Shown here: in pieces, positions 8,689-17,331 of the stretch
Position numbering within the stretch: the stretch's first letter is position 1
Layout: each line of letters opens with the position of its first letter
Source: LH-M37 sp965602855
GTDB taxonomy: Bacteria; Pseudomonadota; Gammaproteobacteria; SZUA-229
DNA: 31,948 nt
Direction of reading: 5' to 3'
Assembly (NCBI GenBank): GCA_965602855.1
Contig: CBFCZV010000029.1
Coordinates: 1 to 31,948, forward strand
Notes under the pieces: model-generated
The model's database searches: none
What the model was told of the DNA's origin: nothing
What the model saw: only the letters and a program-made list of their open reading frames with translations
Made by a program: the position numbers and the translations under genes

Positions 8689-9735
8689 TTAATTGGTTTT
8701 TTTTCTGGGCACAAATACACCAAACCCTTGAGGCAAGTTAACATTGTCATCGTTAAACAGACGTGCAAGGATTAAGTTTCCAGTAAATGCCGTTATATGC
8801 ATTGCATCACCAGCAAAAAAGAAGCTGTTATCATTGATTTTGTTATGTATTAAAAAGTCATAATAACCCGTTCTTTCTGCAAGCCTGGATTTAAATTTGT
8901 TCAAGGTACCCGAAAGAACCGGATCATCATTAATCATAGAAAGTAACTGACCATTTAATGGTGTAATTAAAAAGATACATTTAATACTATGACGATCACA
9001 TAAATTAACAATATCTGTAATATATTCAAGCCTTTTATCACTTATAACTTCATACTTAATTGTTTTAACAAATTGATAACTCTCACTTACTTCATCATCA
9101 GAAAAAACAAGGTCTTTTATTTCATCTGGATAATAAGAAAAATTCTCCGATGCACCACCTGCAGTACCATGAGAATCGAATCGAGGCCTATCTTTACTAT
9201 CTTTTAGAAAATTACGAAGTGTCTTATAGGACGCACGAAAAGCATCCAATGATAAAAACTTGCTCAGATATAAATTATTACTTACACCATTTTCTATAAA
9301 ATTAAGATCATCATTAACAAGAAAATATTTATTAGTTTCAACATTCTTATTGAACGAGTAAAAGTCTAACCCAATAATCACGTTTTGTGGAAGCTTATTA
9401 ATCCGCTCCAAGTAAAGCAAAAAACCTAAATGATCCTCTATACGAGCTGTGCCTACTCCCGAATTATAACTTCTTCCACCAAGATATTTTTTCACCATTA
9501 ATGGATTAATACCATATACATGACTACTACCAAACAACATATTCTCGTAAGCAGGCTCCGTATAAAGTTTCGCTACCTTTTCTTTTCTATCATCTCGAGC
9601 AAATTTATTAGGTATTTCCAGGAGATTGTATGATGTCATACTGTATGGATCAATGATAAAATTAAATGAAAAAATCACCCCCATCAAAAAAATAGGGATA
9701 AAAATATAAAACTTACTCCATTGATAAGGCTTCAT
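8689..9735 (-). CDS. Membrane-anchored SGNH/AlgJ-like protein, partner of the MBOAT acyltransferase
   Basis: The protein has 348 residues when started at ATG 9735, which has GAGGG about 6 bases upstream. A TTG at 9747 overlapping the preceding stop (TTGA) is the other option and adds four residues. A single N-terminal membrane segment (about 10-28 from the ATG) is followed by an extracytoplasmic domain. The motif GSSHVYGIN near residue 70 resembles the nucleophile block of SGNH hydrolases, and DAMH near residue 310 matches the C-terminal catalytic Asp-x-x-His. Proteins of this architecture pair with AlgI-type MBOAT proteins to transfer acetyl groups to exported polysaccharides. The overlap with the MBOAT gene supports that. 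Overall similarity to a named family is not obvious to me; the call rests on motifs and context. Confidence 0.72.
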   Translation of the reverse strand: MKPYQWSKFYIFIPIFLMGVIFSFNFIIDPYSMTSYNLLEIPNKFARDDRKEKVAKLYTEPAYENMLFGSSHVYGINPLMVKKYLGGRSYNSGVGTARIEDHLGFLLYLERINKLPQNVIIGLDFYSFNKNVETNKYFLVNDDLNFIENGVSNNLYLSKFLSLDAFRASYKTLRNFLKDSKDRPRFDSHGTAGGASENFSYYPDEIKDLVFSDDEVSESYQFVKTIKYEVISDKRLEYITDIVNLCDRHSIKCIFLITPLNGQLLSMINDDPVLSGTLNKFKSRLAERTGYYDFLIHNKINDNSFFFAGDAMHITAFTGNLILARLFNDDNVNLPQGFGVFVPRKKTN

Positions 9736-9743
9736 CCTAACCC

Positions 9744-11198
9744 TCAAAAATTAAAATATAAAAAATCGCTAACTTCATGCATTTTTAATAATGCGAATGT
9801 CAGCATAAAGGAACCTGAAAATAAATAGATCTTATTAAGCCTTAGCATATCCTTAAATTGCATACTATTTCTACCCGCTAGACATAATATTAAAACCATA
9901 AAAATAGCCAGCAAGGTATACTTATCTCCATTAATAGCTTGCATCCAGGCACCAAATTCTACCTTACCATGTAAAAACTCAAGCTTATCAAACCAACGAT
10001 AATTCAATACAAGATCACCACCTAGCATTCCCTTTAAAACCTTTATCGCATCACTCCACTCCTCTGCCCGAAAAAAGACCCAACCAATATTAACGAAATT
10101 AAACGTCACAAACCATGCAAGAATTTTTGGCATTGTCATACCAATATCTTTCCAGAATCGATGAATCACCAAAGCCATGCCATGCAACGCACCCCAAAAT
10201 ATAAATGTCCAGCCAGCACCATGCCAGATTCCACCAAGAACAAAGGTTGCCAATAAATTATTATAAGTTCTGTATTTTCCGTTACGGCTTCCGCCTAATG
10301 GAATATAAACATAATCCCTTAAAAAACGTGACAGCGTAATATGCCAGCGCCGCCAAAAATCCTGGATATCTAGCGCCTTATATGGAGAATTAAAATTAAT
10401 AGGAAGCTTAATATTAAATAGTAATGCAGCACCGATAGCCATATCAGTATAACCACTAAAATCAAAATACAGTTGAAAAGTATATGAAAGAGATGTTGAC
10501 CATGCTTCAATCAAATTTAGGGCTTCTGCATGATCAAAACCAGCAGTTGCCCACTTCGAAAAACCATCAGCTATTACTACTTTTTTAAACACCCCCATAG
10601 AAAAGATAAATAGCCCAAGAGCAATATTATTGTAGTTTTTTATTAAATTCCTTTTTGATGCAAACTGAGGCATCATCTCGGCATGATGAACAATTGGCCC
10701 AGCAATCAGTTGAGGAAAAAATGATACGAACAACGCATAATTCAAAAAGTCATATTCAACGGTTTCTTTACGATATGAATCCACTAAATATGCAATTTGT
10801 TGAAACGTAAAAAAAGAAATCGCTAAAGGCAACACTAAATGCAATAAAGAAGCTGAACTATCAAATGCAATATTGAAATTTTCAATTAAAAAATCTGAAT
10901 ACTTAAAATAGCCCAATAATATGAGATTAGTAACAACACCAAAAGCAAGCAGTGTTTTTTTGTGGATACGAACCCTTATAAAATTCTCATTTAGTGAGTT
11001 CCCAACTACATAATTAAATATCATGGACGAAAGGATGATCGGTAAATACGCCACATTCCACCAGGAATAAAAAAACAATGACGCAAATACCAAAAAACCT
11101 TTTGCACCTACAATCATCCGTTTCTGCAACAAATAAAAGTATATAAAAAAACTTAACGGCAAAAACAGAAAAATAAACTCGTAACTATTAAATAACAA
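9744..11198 (-). CDS. MBOAT family membrane-bound O-acyltransferase (AlgI-like)
   Basis: This 484-residue polytopic inner-membrane protein of the AlgI/DltB-like MBOAT family starts MLFNSYEFIFLFLP, which is characteristic of the AlgI group. The initiation codon is TTG at 11198, with AAGG about 10 bases upstream. Diagnostic stretches are FDFSGYTDMAIG near 246, the block FWRRWHITLSRFLRDY near 281-296 with YIPLGGSR, and the catalytic His326 in GGIWHGAGW with a second His near 339. Members move an acyl group, usually acetyl, across the membrane to a surface polymer with the help of an SGNH-type partner, here the next gene. No polysaccharide synthesis genes are nearby, so the acceptor is unknown. 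It is divergently oriented from dapC across a 303-base spacer. Confidence 0.93.
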   Translation of the reverse strand: MLFNSYEFIFLFLPLSFFIYFYLLQKRMIVGAKGFLVFASLFFYSWWNVAYLPIILSSMIFNYVVGNSLNENFIRVRIHKKTLLAFGVVTNLILLGYFKYSDFLIENFNIAFDSSASLLHLVLPLAISFFTFQQIAYLVDSYRKETVEYDFLNYALFVSFFPQLIAGPIVHHAEMMPQFASKRNLIKNYNNIALGLFIFSMGVFKKVVIADGFSKWATAGFDHAEALNLIEAWSTSLSYTFQLYFDFSGYTDMAIGAALLFNIKLPINFNSPYKALDIQDFWRRWHITLSRFLRDYVYIPLGGSRNGKYRTYNNLLATFVLGGIWHGAGWTFIFWGALHGMALVIHRFWKDIGMTMPKILAWFVTFNFVNIGWVFFRAEEWSDAIKVLKGMLGGDLVLNYRWFDKLEFLHGKVEFGAWMQAINGDKYTLLAIFMVLILCLAGRNSMQFKDMLRLNKIYLFSGSFMLTFALLKMHEVSDFLYFNF

Positions 11199-11501
11199 TT
11201 ATTTACTACCTTAATATTTTTATTAGGAATTAGCATGATGAGAAATCAGCCTCATCATAATCAGATCTATATGTGTTTATGATTTAGCAATTCTAGCAGC
11301 CTCAGGCCGAATGATGATTATATCCTGCCCCGCATTCTATAAACCACAACAATATATCTAGTGCTTATTTGTTATATCCACAATAAATAACATCGTCAGA
11401 ACTAGCTGATACAGTGGTTCTCCTGATTGATACTGCGCTTTGGGTTATACTATGCGCCGCCTGAATCACAGACCTATTGCCATTGCCAGCCAAGACGATT
11501 T
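11199..11501. other. 303-bp divergent spacer between MBOAT operon and dapC
   Basis: No gene is supported here. It holds an inverted repeat (ATGATGAG at 11235-11242, CTCATCAT at 11251-11258, 8-base loop) close to the MBOAT start. On the dapC side there is a good -10-like TATACT at 11447-11452 with only a poor -35 (TTGATA at 11428 is 13 bases away, too close). The proximal half is AT-rich. Confidence 0.5.
11235..11258. repeat. 8-bp inverted repeat in MBOAT/dapC spacer
   Basis: The perfect arms ATGATGAG and CTCATCAT are separated by 8 bases. They lie 37-60 bases upstream of the MBOAT TTG start and could be an operator or an mRNA leader hairpin. There is no U-tract, so it is not a terminator. 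Confidence 0.45.
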
Positions 11502-12695
11502 ATGAATCCTGATCTATCCAAGTTACAACCCTACCCCTTTGAAAAGCTGGCGGCTTTGAAGGCAGATTGCTGCCCTCCGCAGGATTTATCCCATATTGCG
11601 CTTTCTATCGGCGAACCCAAGCATCCCGCGCCAGAAGTGGCTTTGCAGCCTTTGCGCGACAATTTGGCTGCGATTAACAGCTATCCGCTGACCAAAGGTC
11701 TACCCGAATTGCGCCAGGCGATAACCAACTGGCTAGAGAACCGCTTTTCCCTGCCTGCCGGTGCTGTGGATACTGAGAATCAGGTGATCCCCGTCAATGG
11801 CACCCGCGAGGCACTGTTCGCCTTTGCTCAGGCCGTAGTTGAACGCAGCAATGACGCACTGGTGCTGATGCCCAACCCGTTCTACCAGATTTATGAAGGT
11901 GCGGCCTATCTTGCTGGTGCTACGCCGTATTTCTACGCCACCACCCGCGAGAACAACTATCAGCCGGATTTTGACGCCATTCCTGAAGACATCTGGCAGC
12001 GTTGCCAGCTGATTTATGTTTGCACGCCGGGCAATCCCACCGGCGCAGTGATTTCTGAAGCCAAGTTAATCAAGCTGATAGAAAAATCAAAACAGTACGA
12101 TTTCATCATCGCTTCTGACGAATGTTATTCCGAAATTTATTTTGATGGCGTAAAACCCGCGGGACTATTGCAGGCAGCAGTCAATAGCGGCAATGAGAGT
12201 TTCAAAAACTGCGTAGTTTTTCACAGCCTGTCAAAACGCTCTAACCTGCCCGGCATGCGATCAGGTTTTGTTGCTGGTGATGCTGAAGTGATGAATTCTT
12301 TTCTGCTATACCGCACCTATCACGGTTGCGCCATGCCACCGGTACATCAGATCGCCAGCATTGCTGCGTGGAATGATGAGCAGCACGTCGAACAAAACCG
12401 TCAGCTTTATCAGCAAAAGTTTGACGCAGTTTTAAATATACTCAGCCCTGTTTGCGAAGCGAAGAAACCTGATGCAGCTTTTTATATCTGGTTACACACA
12501 GATAAAGATGATGCCGATTTTGCACAGGCTTTATTCGATCAGCAAAATGTCACCGTATTACCCGGCAGTTATTTATCACGCACGGTTGATGGCGAAAATC
12601 CCGGCAGCCATCACGTACGTATGGCACTGGTCGCACCATTAGACGAGTGCATCGATGCCGCCAACCGAATTAAACAATTTATCGAAAACTTATAG
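11502..12695 (+). CDS. dapC: Succinyldiaminopimelate transaminase
   Basis: This 397-residue class I/II PLP aminotransferase is of the proteobacterial DapC type. It converts N-succinyl-2-amino-6-ketopimelate to N-succinyl-LL-diaminopimelate in the succinylase branch of lysine and peptidoglycan precursor synthesis. Visible are the N-terminal MNPDLSKLQPYPFEKL typical of this group, NGTREALF, the PLP-site Asp/Tyr block ASDECYSEIYF, NPTG at about 178-181, the Schiff-base Lys245 in SLSKRSNLPGMRSG, and a C-terminal HHVRMALV with the substrate-carboxylate Arg. The frame is open further upstream, but homology begins at the ATG at 11502, so I chose that start. dapD follows 15 bases later, which links the two consecutive pathway steps in one operon. 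The ribosome site is weak. Confidence 0.93.
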   Translation: MNPDLSKLQPYPFEKLAALKADCCPPQDLSHIALSIGEPKHPAPEVALQPLRDNLAAINSYPLTKGLPELRQAITNWLENRFSLPAGAVDTENQVIPVNGTREALFAFAQAVVERSNDALVLMPNPFYQIYEGAAYLAGATPYFYATTRENNYQPDFDAIPEDIWQRCQLIYVCTPGNPTGAVISEAKLIKLIEKSKQYDFIIASDECYSEIYFDGVKPAGLLQAAVNSGNESFKNCVVFHSLSKRSNLPGMRSGFVAGDAEVMNSFLLYRTYHGCAMPPVHQIASIAAWNDEQHVEQNRQLYQQKFDAVLNILSPVCEAKKPDAAFYIWLHTDKDDADFAQALFDQQNVTVLPGSYLSRTVDGENPGSHHVRMALVAPLDECIDAANRIKQFIENL

Positions 12696-12710
12696 TTATT
12701 GGAGATCCCG

Positions 12711-13535
12711 ATGGACAATTTAAAAAATATTATCGAAGAAGCTTTTGAACGCAGAGCTGACATCACCCCACGCAACGTTGAAACTGCAGTTTCTGATGCG
12801 GTCAACGAATGCATCGCCCTGCTTGATTCTGGCGAAGCACGTGTTGCTGAAAAGAAAGACGGTGACTGGGTGGTTAACGAATGGCTGAAAAAAGCCGTGC
12901 TGCTTTCTTTCCGCATCAACGACAACGAATTCATCAAAGGTGGTTTCACTAACTACTACGATAAAGTCGATTCAAAATTTGCCAACCACAACATCCGCGA
13001 TTTTCGCGAGTCTGGCGTACGCGTAGTACCACCAGCGACTGCTCGCATTGGTTCTTACGTTGCACCCAATGTTGTACTGATGCCGTCTTACGTTAACATC
13101 GGCGCTTATGTTGATGAAGGCACCATGGTTGATACCTGGGCGACTGTAGGCTCATGCGCACAGATTGGTAAAAACGTTCACCTTTCTGGCGGCGTTGGCA
13201 TCGGCGGTGTTTTAGAACCTCTACAAGCTGCACCGACCATCATCGAAGATGACTGTTTCATCGGCGCACGCTCAGAAGTGGTTGAAGGTGTGATTGTTGA
13301 AAAAGGCTCGGTTATTTCAATGGGCGTTTACATTGGTCAAAGCACCAAGATATTCAACCGCATGACGGGTGAAATCACTTACGGTCGCATCCCTGCAGGT
13401 TCAGTTGTGGTTTCAGGCAATCTGCCATCAAAAGACGGTACATACAGCCTGTACTGCGCAGTCATCGTCAAACAGGTTGATGCAAAAACACTGGGCAAAA
13501 CTGGTTTGAATGATTTACTTCGTAGCATAGATTAA
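12711..13535 (+). CDS. dapD: Tetrahydrodipicolinate N-succinyltransferase
   Basis: This is a 274-residue protein, the same length as classical DapD. It transfers succinyl from succinyl-CoA to tetrahydrodipicolinate, the step just before DapC. An N-terminal helical domain is followed by a left-handed parallel beta-helix with hexapeptide repeats (GSYVAPNVVLMPSYVNIGAY, then TMVDTWATVGSCAQIGKNVH) and the CoA-site region GGVGIGGVLEP. The start ATG at 12711 has GGAGA six bases upstream; a longer in-frame start at 12699 is less likely. It is a cytoplasmic trimer by family. It forms an operon with dapC upstream and the ArsC/Spx-like gene 2 bases downstream. Confidence 0.97.
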   Translation: MDNLKNIIEEAFERRADITPRNVETAVSDAVNECIALLDSGEARVAEKKDGDWVVNEWLKKAVLLSFRINDNEFIKGGFTNYYDKVDSKFANHNIRDFRESGVRVVPPATARIGSYVAPNVVLMPSYVNIGAYVDEGTMVDTWATVGSCAQIGKNVHLSGGVGIGGVLEPLQAAPTIIEDDCFIGARSEVVEGVIVEKGSVISMGVYIGQSTKIFNRMTGEITYGRIPAGSVVVSGNLPSKDGTYSLYCAVIVKQVDAKTLGKTGLNDLLRSID

Positions 13536-13537
13536 TT

Positions 13538-13888
13538 ATGGCAACAACACTTTTTGGCATTCCAAATTGTGACACGATGAAAAAAGCACGTCGTTGGTTA
13601 GAAGCCAATGACGTGCTTTATACATTTCACGATTATAAAAAAGCCGGTGTTCCAGAAAAAGAACTAAAACTCTGGGTAAAAAAAGTCGGATGGGAAATAT
13701 TATTAAATCGACGCGGCACCACATGGCGAAAGCTGGATGACAGCGTTAAGGAGAATATTGACGAAGCTTCAGCCATTCAAGTGATGCTGGAAAACCCCAG
13801 CTCCATTAAACGCCCTATTCTTGAAACAGATGATCAACTTTTGGTTGGCTTTGCTGAAGATACTTACAAGGAAGCATTTGGTAAATAA
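13538..13888 (+). CDS. ArsC/Spx-family (YffB-like) reductase
   Basis: This 116-residue thioredoxin-fold protein of the ArsC/Spx family begins TTLFGIPNCDTMKKARRWLE, with a single active-site-type Cys near residue 11. It has the family pattern of a Trp/Asn-Arg stretch (LLNRRGTTWRKL) and a C-terminal NPSSIKRPILE block, in which the KRP motif corresponds to the anion-binding Arg region. E. coli YffB is also found beside a dap gene, and such proteins may act as glutathione-dependent thiol reductases. True arsenate reduction is not implied. It starts 2 bases after dapD and is clearly in the same operon. The stop abuts the stop of the convergent DsrS-like gene with no spare bases, so there is no room for a terminator between them. 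Confidence 0.9.
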   Translation: MATTLFGIPNCDTMKKARRWLEANDVLYTFHDYKKAGVPEKELKLWVKKVGWEILLNRRGTTWRKLDDSVKENIDEASAIQVMLENPSSIKRPILETDDQLLVGFAEDTYKEAFGK

Positions 13889-15004
13889 TTAGTTAGCAAG
13901 TACATGTAACTGGTCGACAATCGGATCGGTGATATGTTTTATTTTCTTGCGCATCATAGTGCCAATCGCATCTGTTTGTGAAAACACGGGATTGATTAAC
14001 GCTACACTCAGGCAGGACAAAACCAGCATTGCCTGTATCTTCTCTTTCACCTCAGGCACAACATCCAGCACCGCTTTCAATGCAACATCTTCAGGCTGTT
14101 TACAGACACAGGCTGACTCATCACAAATCACCTCAATGTCATCAACAGTGTACGACTTTGGTTTTACTGAAATAAAATAAACAGCAATCGCATTGAGCAA
14201 CGCCTCAACCACTTCCTGATTACTGGGTTTTTTTAGTGCGACTTCTGCGGTTTTAATAAACGCCTGACCACGGTCATTTAATACTCGATTCAACATAATG
14301 GCATAAGGATTGCCTTCATCGATCAGGGTTTTTATTTTTCCTGTCACCGACTCATAAGAAGGATGTGATTGCGCTTCAAGTGGAAGATCATCAGGCAAGG
14401 CGTGCATAAAACCAACGTAAAAGTTACGTTTGCTTTTTGCTTTTTGCCACAACTTCTGTTTTTCATCTTCACTAATTAACCCCGGCTGCAATACCAGTCG
14501 TACCGAGTCAATCATGACGTGTGGATCTTCTTCAAAGGGTAAAAACTCAATCAAAAATTCTGCCAGCACTGATCCCGTTTTGCCCTGCACCACCGCTTCC
14601 TTTTCCAGCATACGTCGTGCATTAGCGGCCGTCGGCATAATCCACCATGCACGTTCGGCCAGCTCATCCGTTAGACCCGGCGCGTGCACAGCGGCAACAA
14701 CCGCCTCTGATTCACCCAGCAACAAAAGTTGCTGCAAACTCTCAGAGCGAGCCTGCCCCATCCGTGTCCAGCGTTTTAAGAATACGGGATAACCGCCGGG
14801 TGAACCTGTTACGTGCGTAGAAAATAGAGCTTTGACTTCCTTCAGATATTTATCATCTTTACAGTTTGGATTTAAAACGACTTTCGCTTCACCTTTATCA
14901 GTGAGCGCGTGCACAATCATTTTTGATTCATCGATACGAACAGCCTGCAATTTTTGCGCAAGCAAAACGTTGAGTCGTAGATTATCTTCTGCTGAGAGTT
15001 CCAT
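13889..15004 (-). CDS. dsrS: Probable sulfur-oxidation accessory protein DsrS
   Basis: This is a 371-residue soluble protein with no signal peptide or membrane segments. The pattern I recognise from DsrS proteins of sulfur oxidisers is the N-terminal SAEDNLRLNVLLAQ, GSPGGYPVFLKRWTRMGQ near 67-84 and APGLTDELAERAWWIMP. DsrS in Allochromatium is encoded at the end of the dsr operon and is reported to affect dsr expression post-transcriptionally; its biochemical activity is unknown. A Cys cluster CDESACVC lies near residue 290. Here the gene lies about 10 kb from dsrA on the other strand. It is the last gene of a unit with the VWA gene (1-base gap) and the MoxR ATPase. The identification is from memory of the family and is moderately secure. 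Confidence 0.62.
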   Translation of the reverse strand: MELSAEDNLRLNVLLAQKLQAVRIDESKMIVHALTDKGEAKVVLNPNCKDDKYLKEVKALFSTHVTGSPGGYPVFLKRWTRMGQARSESLQQLLLLGESEAVVAAVHAPGLTDELAERAWWIMPTAANARRMLEKEAVVQGKTGSVLAEFLIEFLPFEEDPHVMIDSVRLVLQPGLISEDEKQKLWQKAKSKRNFYVGFMHALPDDLPLEAQSHPSYESVTGKIKTLIDEGNPYAIMLNRVLNDRGQAFIKTAEVALKKPSNQEVVEALLNAIAVYFISVKPKSYTVDDIEVICDESACVCKQPEDVALKAVLDVVPEVKEKIQAMLVLSCLSVALINPVFSQTDAIGTMMRKKIKHITDPIVDQLHVLAN

Positions 15005-15005
15005 G

Positions 15006-16256
15006 TTAATTCAATTGTATGCGCTGACCGAAAGGTACTGTTGTTTTACCTTTTACCAGCCAGGTTACAGGGAACGCAGGTTCCACTTTGGGAAACACAC
15101 CATCAGCATCGGTAAAATAAATCAGCAAATCGGGTGCTTTGTCCTGATCATCAGCCCAGGCAAACACGGGCTTGAAGTTAGTACCGCCACCACCACGAAT
15201 TTCCAATTCAAACTTAAACTCTTCCCACGGAGCAAAACTCCACGGACAACCATAATTTAAATCTGAATCACAGGTCAGTAAAGTAATACCCGCACGCACC
15301 TGACTTTTGATGGCATCAATTTCTGATATAAATTCCTGTATCTCTTCGGACGAAATCGAACCACTGGTATCTACGGCAACGACTATATTGGTTTCGCTAC
15401 TGCGCAAGCTGGGATACACCGCCGGATCACCGCGACGACTCGACGGACGCGTGTAACTGTAATCATCTCTCGCTGTCGCCGACATATAACGCGCTAACAA
15501 CATGCGCCACGGCAGCTTGGGCTGCAATAGATGATCAACCATGCGCGCCATATCACCTTCCAGCTTGCCCGACTGCAAAGCCTGTTGTGCGGCACCGGCC
15601 ATTCGCTGTTGCCACTGCACGCTTAGGTCTTCCAGTTCCTGCGGTGACATTTCAGGCGGCGGATTGGAACCTGTTTGACCACCCTCTTTGGGTGAATCAC
15701 TTTGATTGCCTTTGCCATCCTGCTTATCATTTTTTTTGCGCTCGTTTTCACCGCCGCTATTATCTTTATTTTCTGGCGTTTCATTATCACCATCTTCAGA
15801 ACTGTCATCCCTGTTCTGTTCAAGATCACGCTCACCGTCATTGTCGTTATCTTCAAGACAGGGATAAATTTCCTCGGCGGTCATGCCTTCGTACTCACGC
15901 AAATACATGGCATCTGGCGCTGGTTTCAAACCATCATTAATCAGCATGGGATTCACTGCATAGTCACAGGCCATTTCCCAACGATGTTTTACGCGGTGAC
16001 CTTTGCGATAAAAATGCGAGAGCGCACAATGCAATGCTTCGTGCGATAAAGCGAACTGAGTTTGCTCTGAATCGAGCGCATCGATGTAATCATTGTTATA
16101 AAAAAAAGTTTTGCCGTCACTGAATGTAGTTTCACACCAGGAAGAATCGGCGGGCACCATGGGTAAACGTAAAACCAGCGCACCAAGAAATGGCTTATCC
16201 AGAATCAGGCGTGTTCTGGCAGTGGCGAGTTTGGTTTCTACGTCGGGATATTGCAT
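15006..16256 (-). CDS. Putative metallopeptidase/VWA-domain protein (DUF2201-like)
   Basis: This is a 416-residue two-domain protein. The N-terminal part carries a zinc-peptidase-like HExxH (HEALH at 72-76), with a further His in HFYRKGHRVKHRWEMACDYAVN. A highly acidic, Asn/Ser-rich low-complexity linker spans about 134-200. The C-terminal VWA-like domain begins near 291 with the metal-ion adhesion motif DTSGS at 296-300. Proteins of this class are usually encoded with a MoxR-type AAA+ ATPase, as here (15-base gap), and the pair is thought to act as a metal-insertion or complex-remodelling chaperone. Whether the peptidase site is active is unknown. Co-location with a DsrS-like gene suggests a client in sulfur metabolism, but this is inference. 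Confidence 0.88.
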   Translation of the reverse strand: MQYPDVETKLATARTRLILDKPFLGALVLRLPMVPADSSWCETTFSDGKTFFYNNDYIDALDSEQTQFALSHEALHCALSHFYRKGHRVKHRWEMACDYAVNPMLINDGLKPAPDAMYLREYEGMTAEEIYPCLEDNDNDGERDLEQNRDDSSEDGDNETPENKDNSGGENERKKNDKQDGKGNQSDSPKEGGQTGSNPPPEMSPQELEDLSVQWQQRMAGAAQQALQSGKLEGDMARMVDHLLQPKLPWRMLLARYMSATARDDYSYTRPSSRRGDPAVYPSLRSSETNIVVAVDTSGSISSEEIQEFISEIDAIKSQVRAGITLLTCDSDLNYGCPWSFAPWEEFKFELEIRGGGGTNFKPVFAWADDQDKAPDLLIYFTDADGVFPKVEPAFPVTWLVKGKTTVPFGQRIQLN

Positions 16257-16271
16257 TATTAAAATGCTTTT

Positions 16272-17312
16272 TTAATAAAGCATAATATCTGCGATTTTAT
16301 CAGCCCATGAAGCGAATTCCGGCACGGCAAAAATATCCTGCCCCACTGCCCTGTGCATATCAGACACCATCATCACACCCATTTCACGCTGTGGCAAACG
16401 GCTGGCGTAGTTGAGAATATTTCCATGAACCTTCATGGCATCATCGGTTTCTTTGGCACGAATGGCGCGTCCGACTAATGCTGTTGCAACAGCGTACTGC
16501 AAATCAATTTCTTTTGGTGCGGCGACTTCTTCGCCTTTGACGATGGCATCTAAATCAGGCATTTGATCGAGGCTATCGACAAAGGCTTTGACTTCGATAC
16601 CAGCGGCTTTACCGACACAGGCTTGCAATGCACCCAGCAATAAATTACTGGGTTCATCAAATTTCTGTAATGCACGGTGGGCAAATTCCCAGGAACGTGG
16701 TGATGGGAAGGCAACGGGATTTTGTGCAGCATCAAACTCGAATAACAAATCCTGACGGAAACGCAAAAAAGCAATAATGCGCTCATCAATGCCGTTGGCA
16801 TAAGCCCAGGCCACCCAGTCATCGAGATTAATTTCAACTTCGTAATGCGAGAAGCGATTCGCCAATGGTGCAGGCATGCTGTACGTGACACCACGGTCAC
16901 CCTGACGGTTACCGGCAGCGATGATCGCCCAGCCTTTTGGCACTTCGTATTCACCCAACTTGCGATCAAGAATTAACTGATAAGCCGCAGCAGAAACACT
17001 CGGTGGTGCTGAAGTAATTTCATCGAGAAACAAAATACCGCGATTACCGTGACGCTTTAAGTTGGGCAGCATGGATGGCACCGCCCATTCGACAAATTCA
17101 TCGACACGGAAAGGAATACCGCGCAAATCACTGGGTTCCATCTGCGACAGACGGATGTCGATCAACGGCACATCATGAGATTCGGCAATCTGCGCCACCA
17201 TTTGTGATTTACCGACACCGGGCGCACCCCAGAGCATCACCGGGGTATGGTGACCGGTATCTGCGCTGGAGAATTCTTTTTCGATTACCGTTAATAAGTG
17301 AGCTGGACGCAT
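16272..17312 (-). CDS. MoxR-family AAA+ ATPase
   Basis: This 346-residue AAA+ ATPase has Walker A GAPGVGKS at 29-36, Walker B ILFLDE at about 93-98, a sensor-1-like AAGNRQGD near 131-138, and an arginine-rich PAPLANRFSHYE block near 147-158. The overall plan fits the MoxR group, which couples ATP hydrolysis to maturation of protein complexes with a VWA partner. That partner is the next gene, 15 bases downstream. The Sel1-repeat gene lies 19 bases upstream on the same strand. Both the order (ATPase, then VWA) and the tight spacing are typical. The substrate complex is not known; DsrAB, DsrMK or another iron-sulfur complex are speculative candidates. Confidence 0.93.
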   Translation of the reverse strand: MRPAHLLTVIEKEFSSADTGHHTPVMLWGAPGVGKSQMVAQIAESHDVPLIDIRLSQMEPSDLRGIPFRVDEFVEWAVPSMLPNLKRHGNRGILFLDEITSAPPSVSAAAYQLILDRKLGEYEVPKGWAIIAAGNRQGDRGVTYSMPAPLANRFSHYEVEINLDDWVAWAYANGIDERIIAFLRFRQDLLFEFDAAQNPVAFPSPRSWEFAHRALQKFDEPSNLLLGALQACVGKAAGIEVKAFVDSLDQMPDLDAIVKGEEVAAPKEIDLQYAVATALVGRAIRAKETDDAMKVHGNILNYASRLPQREMGVMMVSDMHRAVGQDIFAVPEFASWADKIADIMLY

Positions 17313-17331
17313 AGTTAACTACTTATAAAGT

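Noticed and set aside
11428..11452. dapC promoter TTGATA...TATACT
   Set aside because: The -10 is good but the spacing of 13 bases is too short for a sigma-70 pair, so only the -10 is noted.
15587..16049. Overlapping frames on the plus strand opposite the VWA gene
   Set aside because: They mirror the low-complexity acidic linker and adjoining region; no starts or homology.
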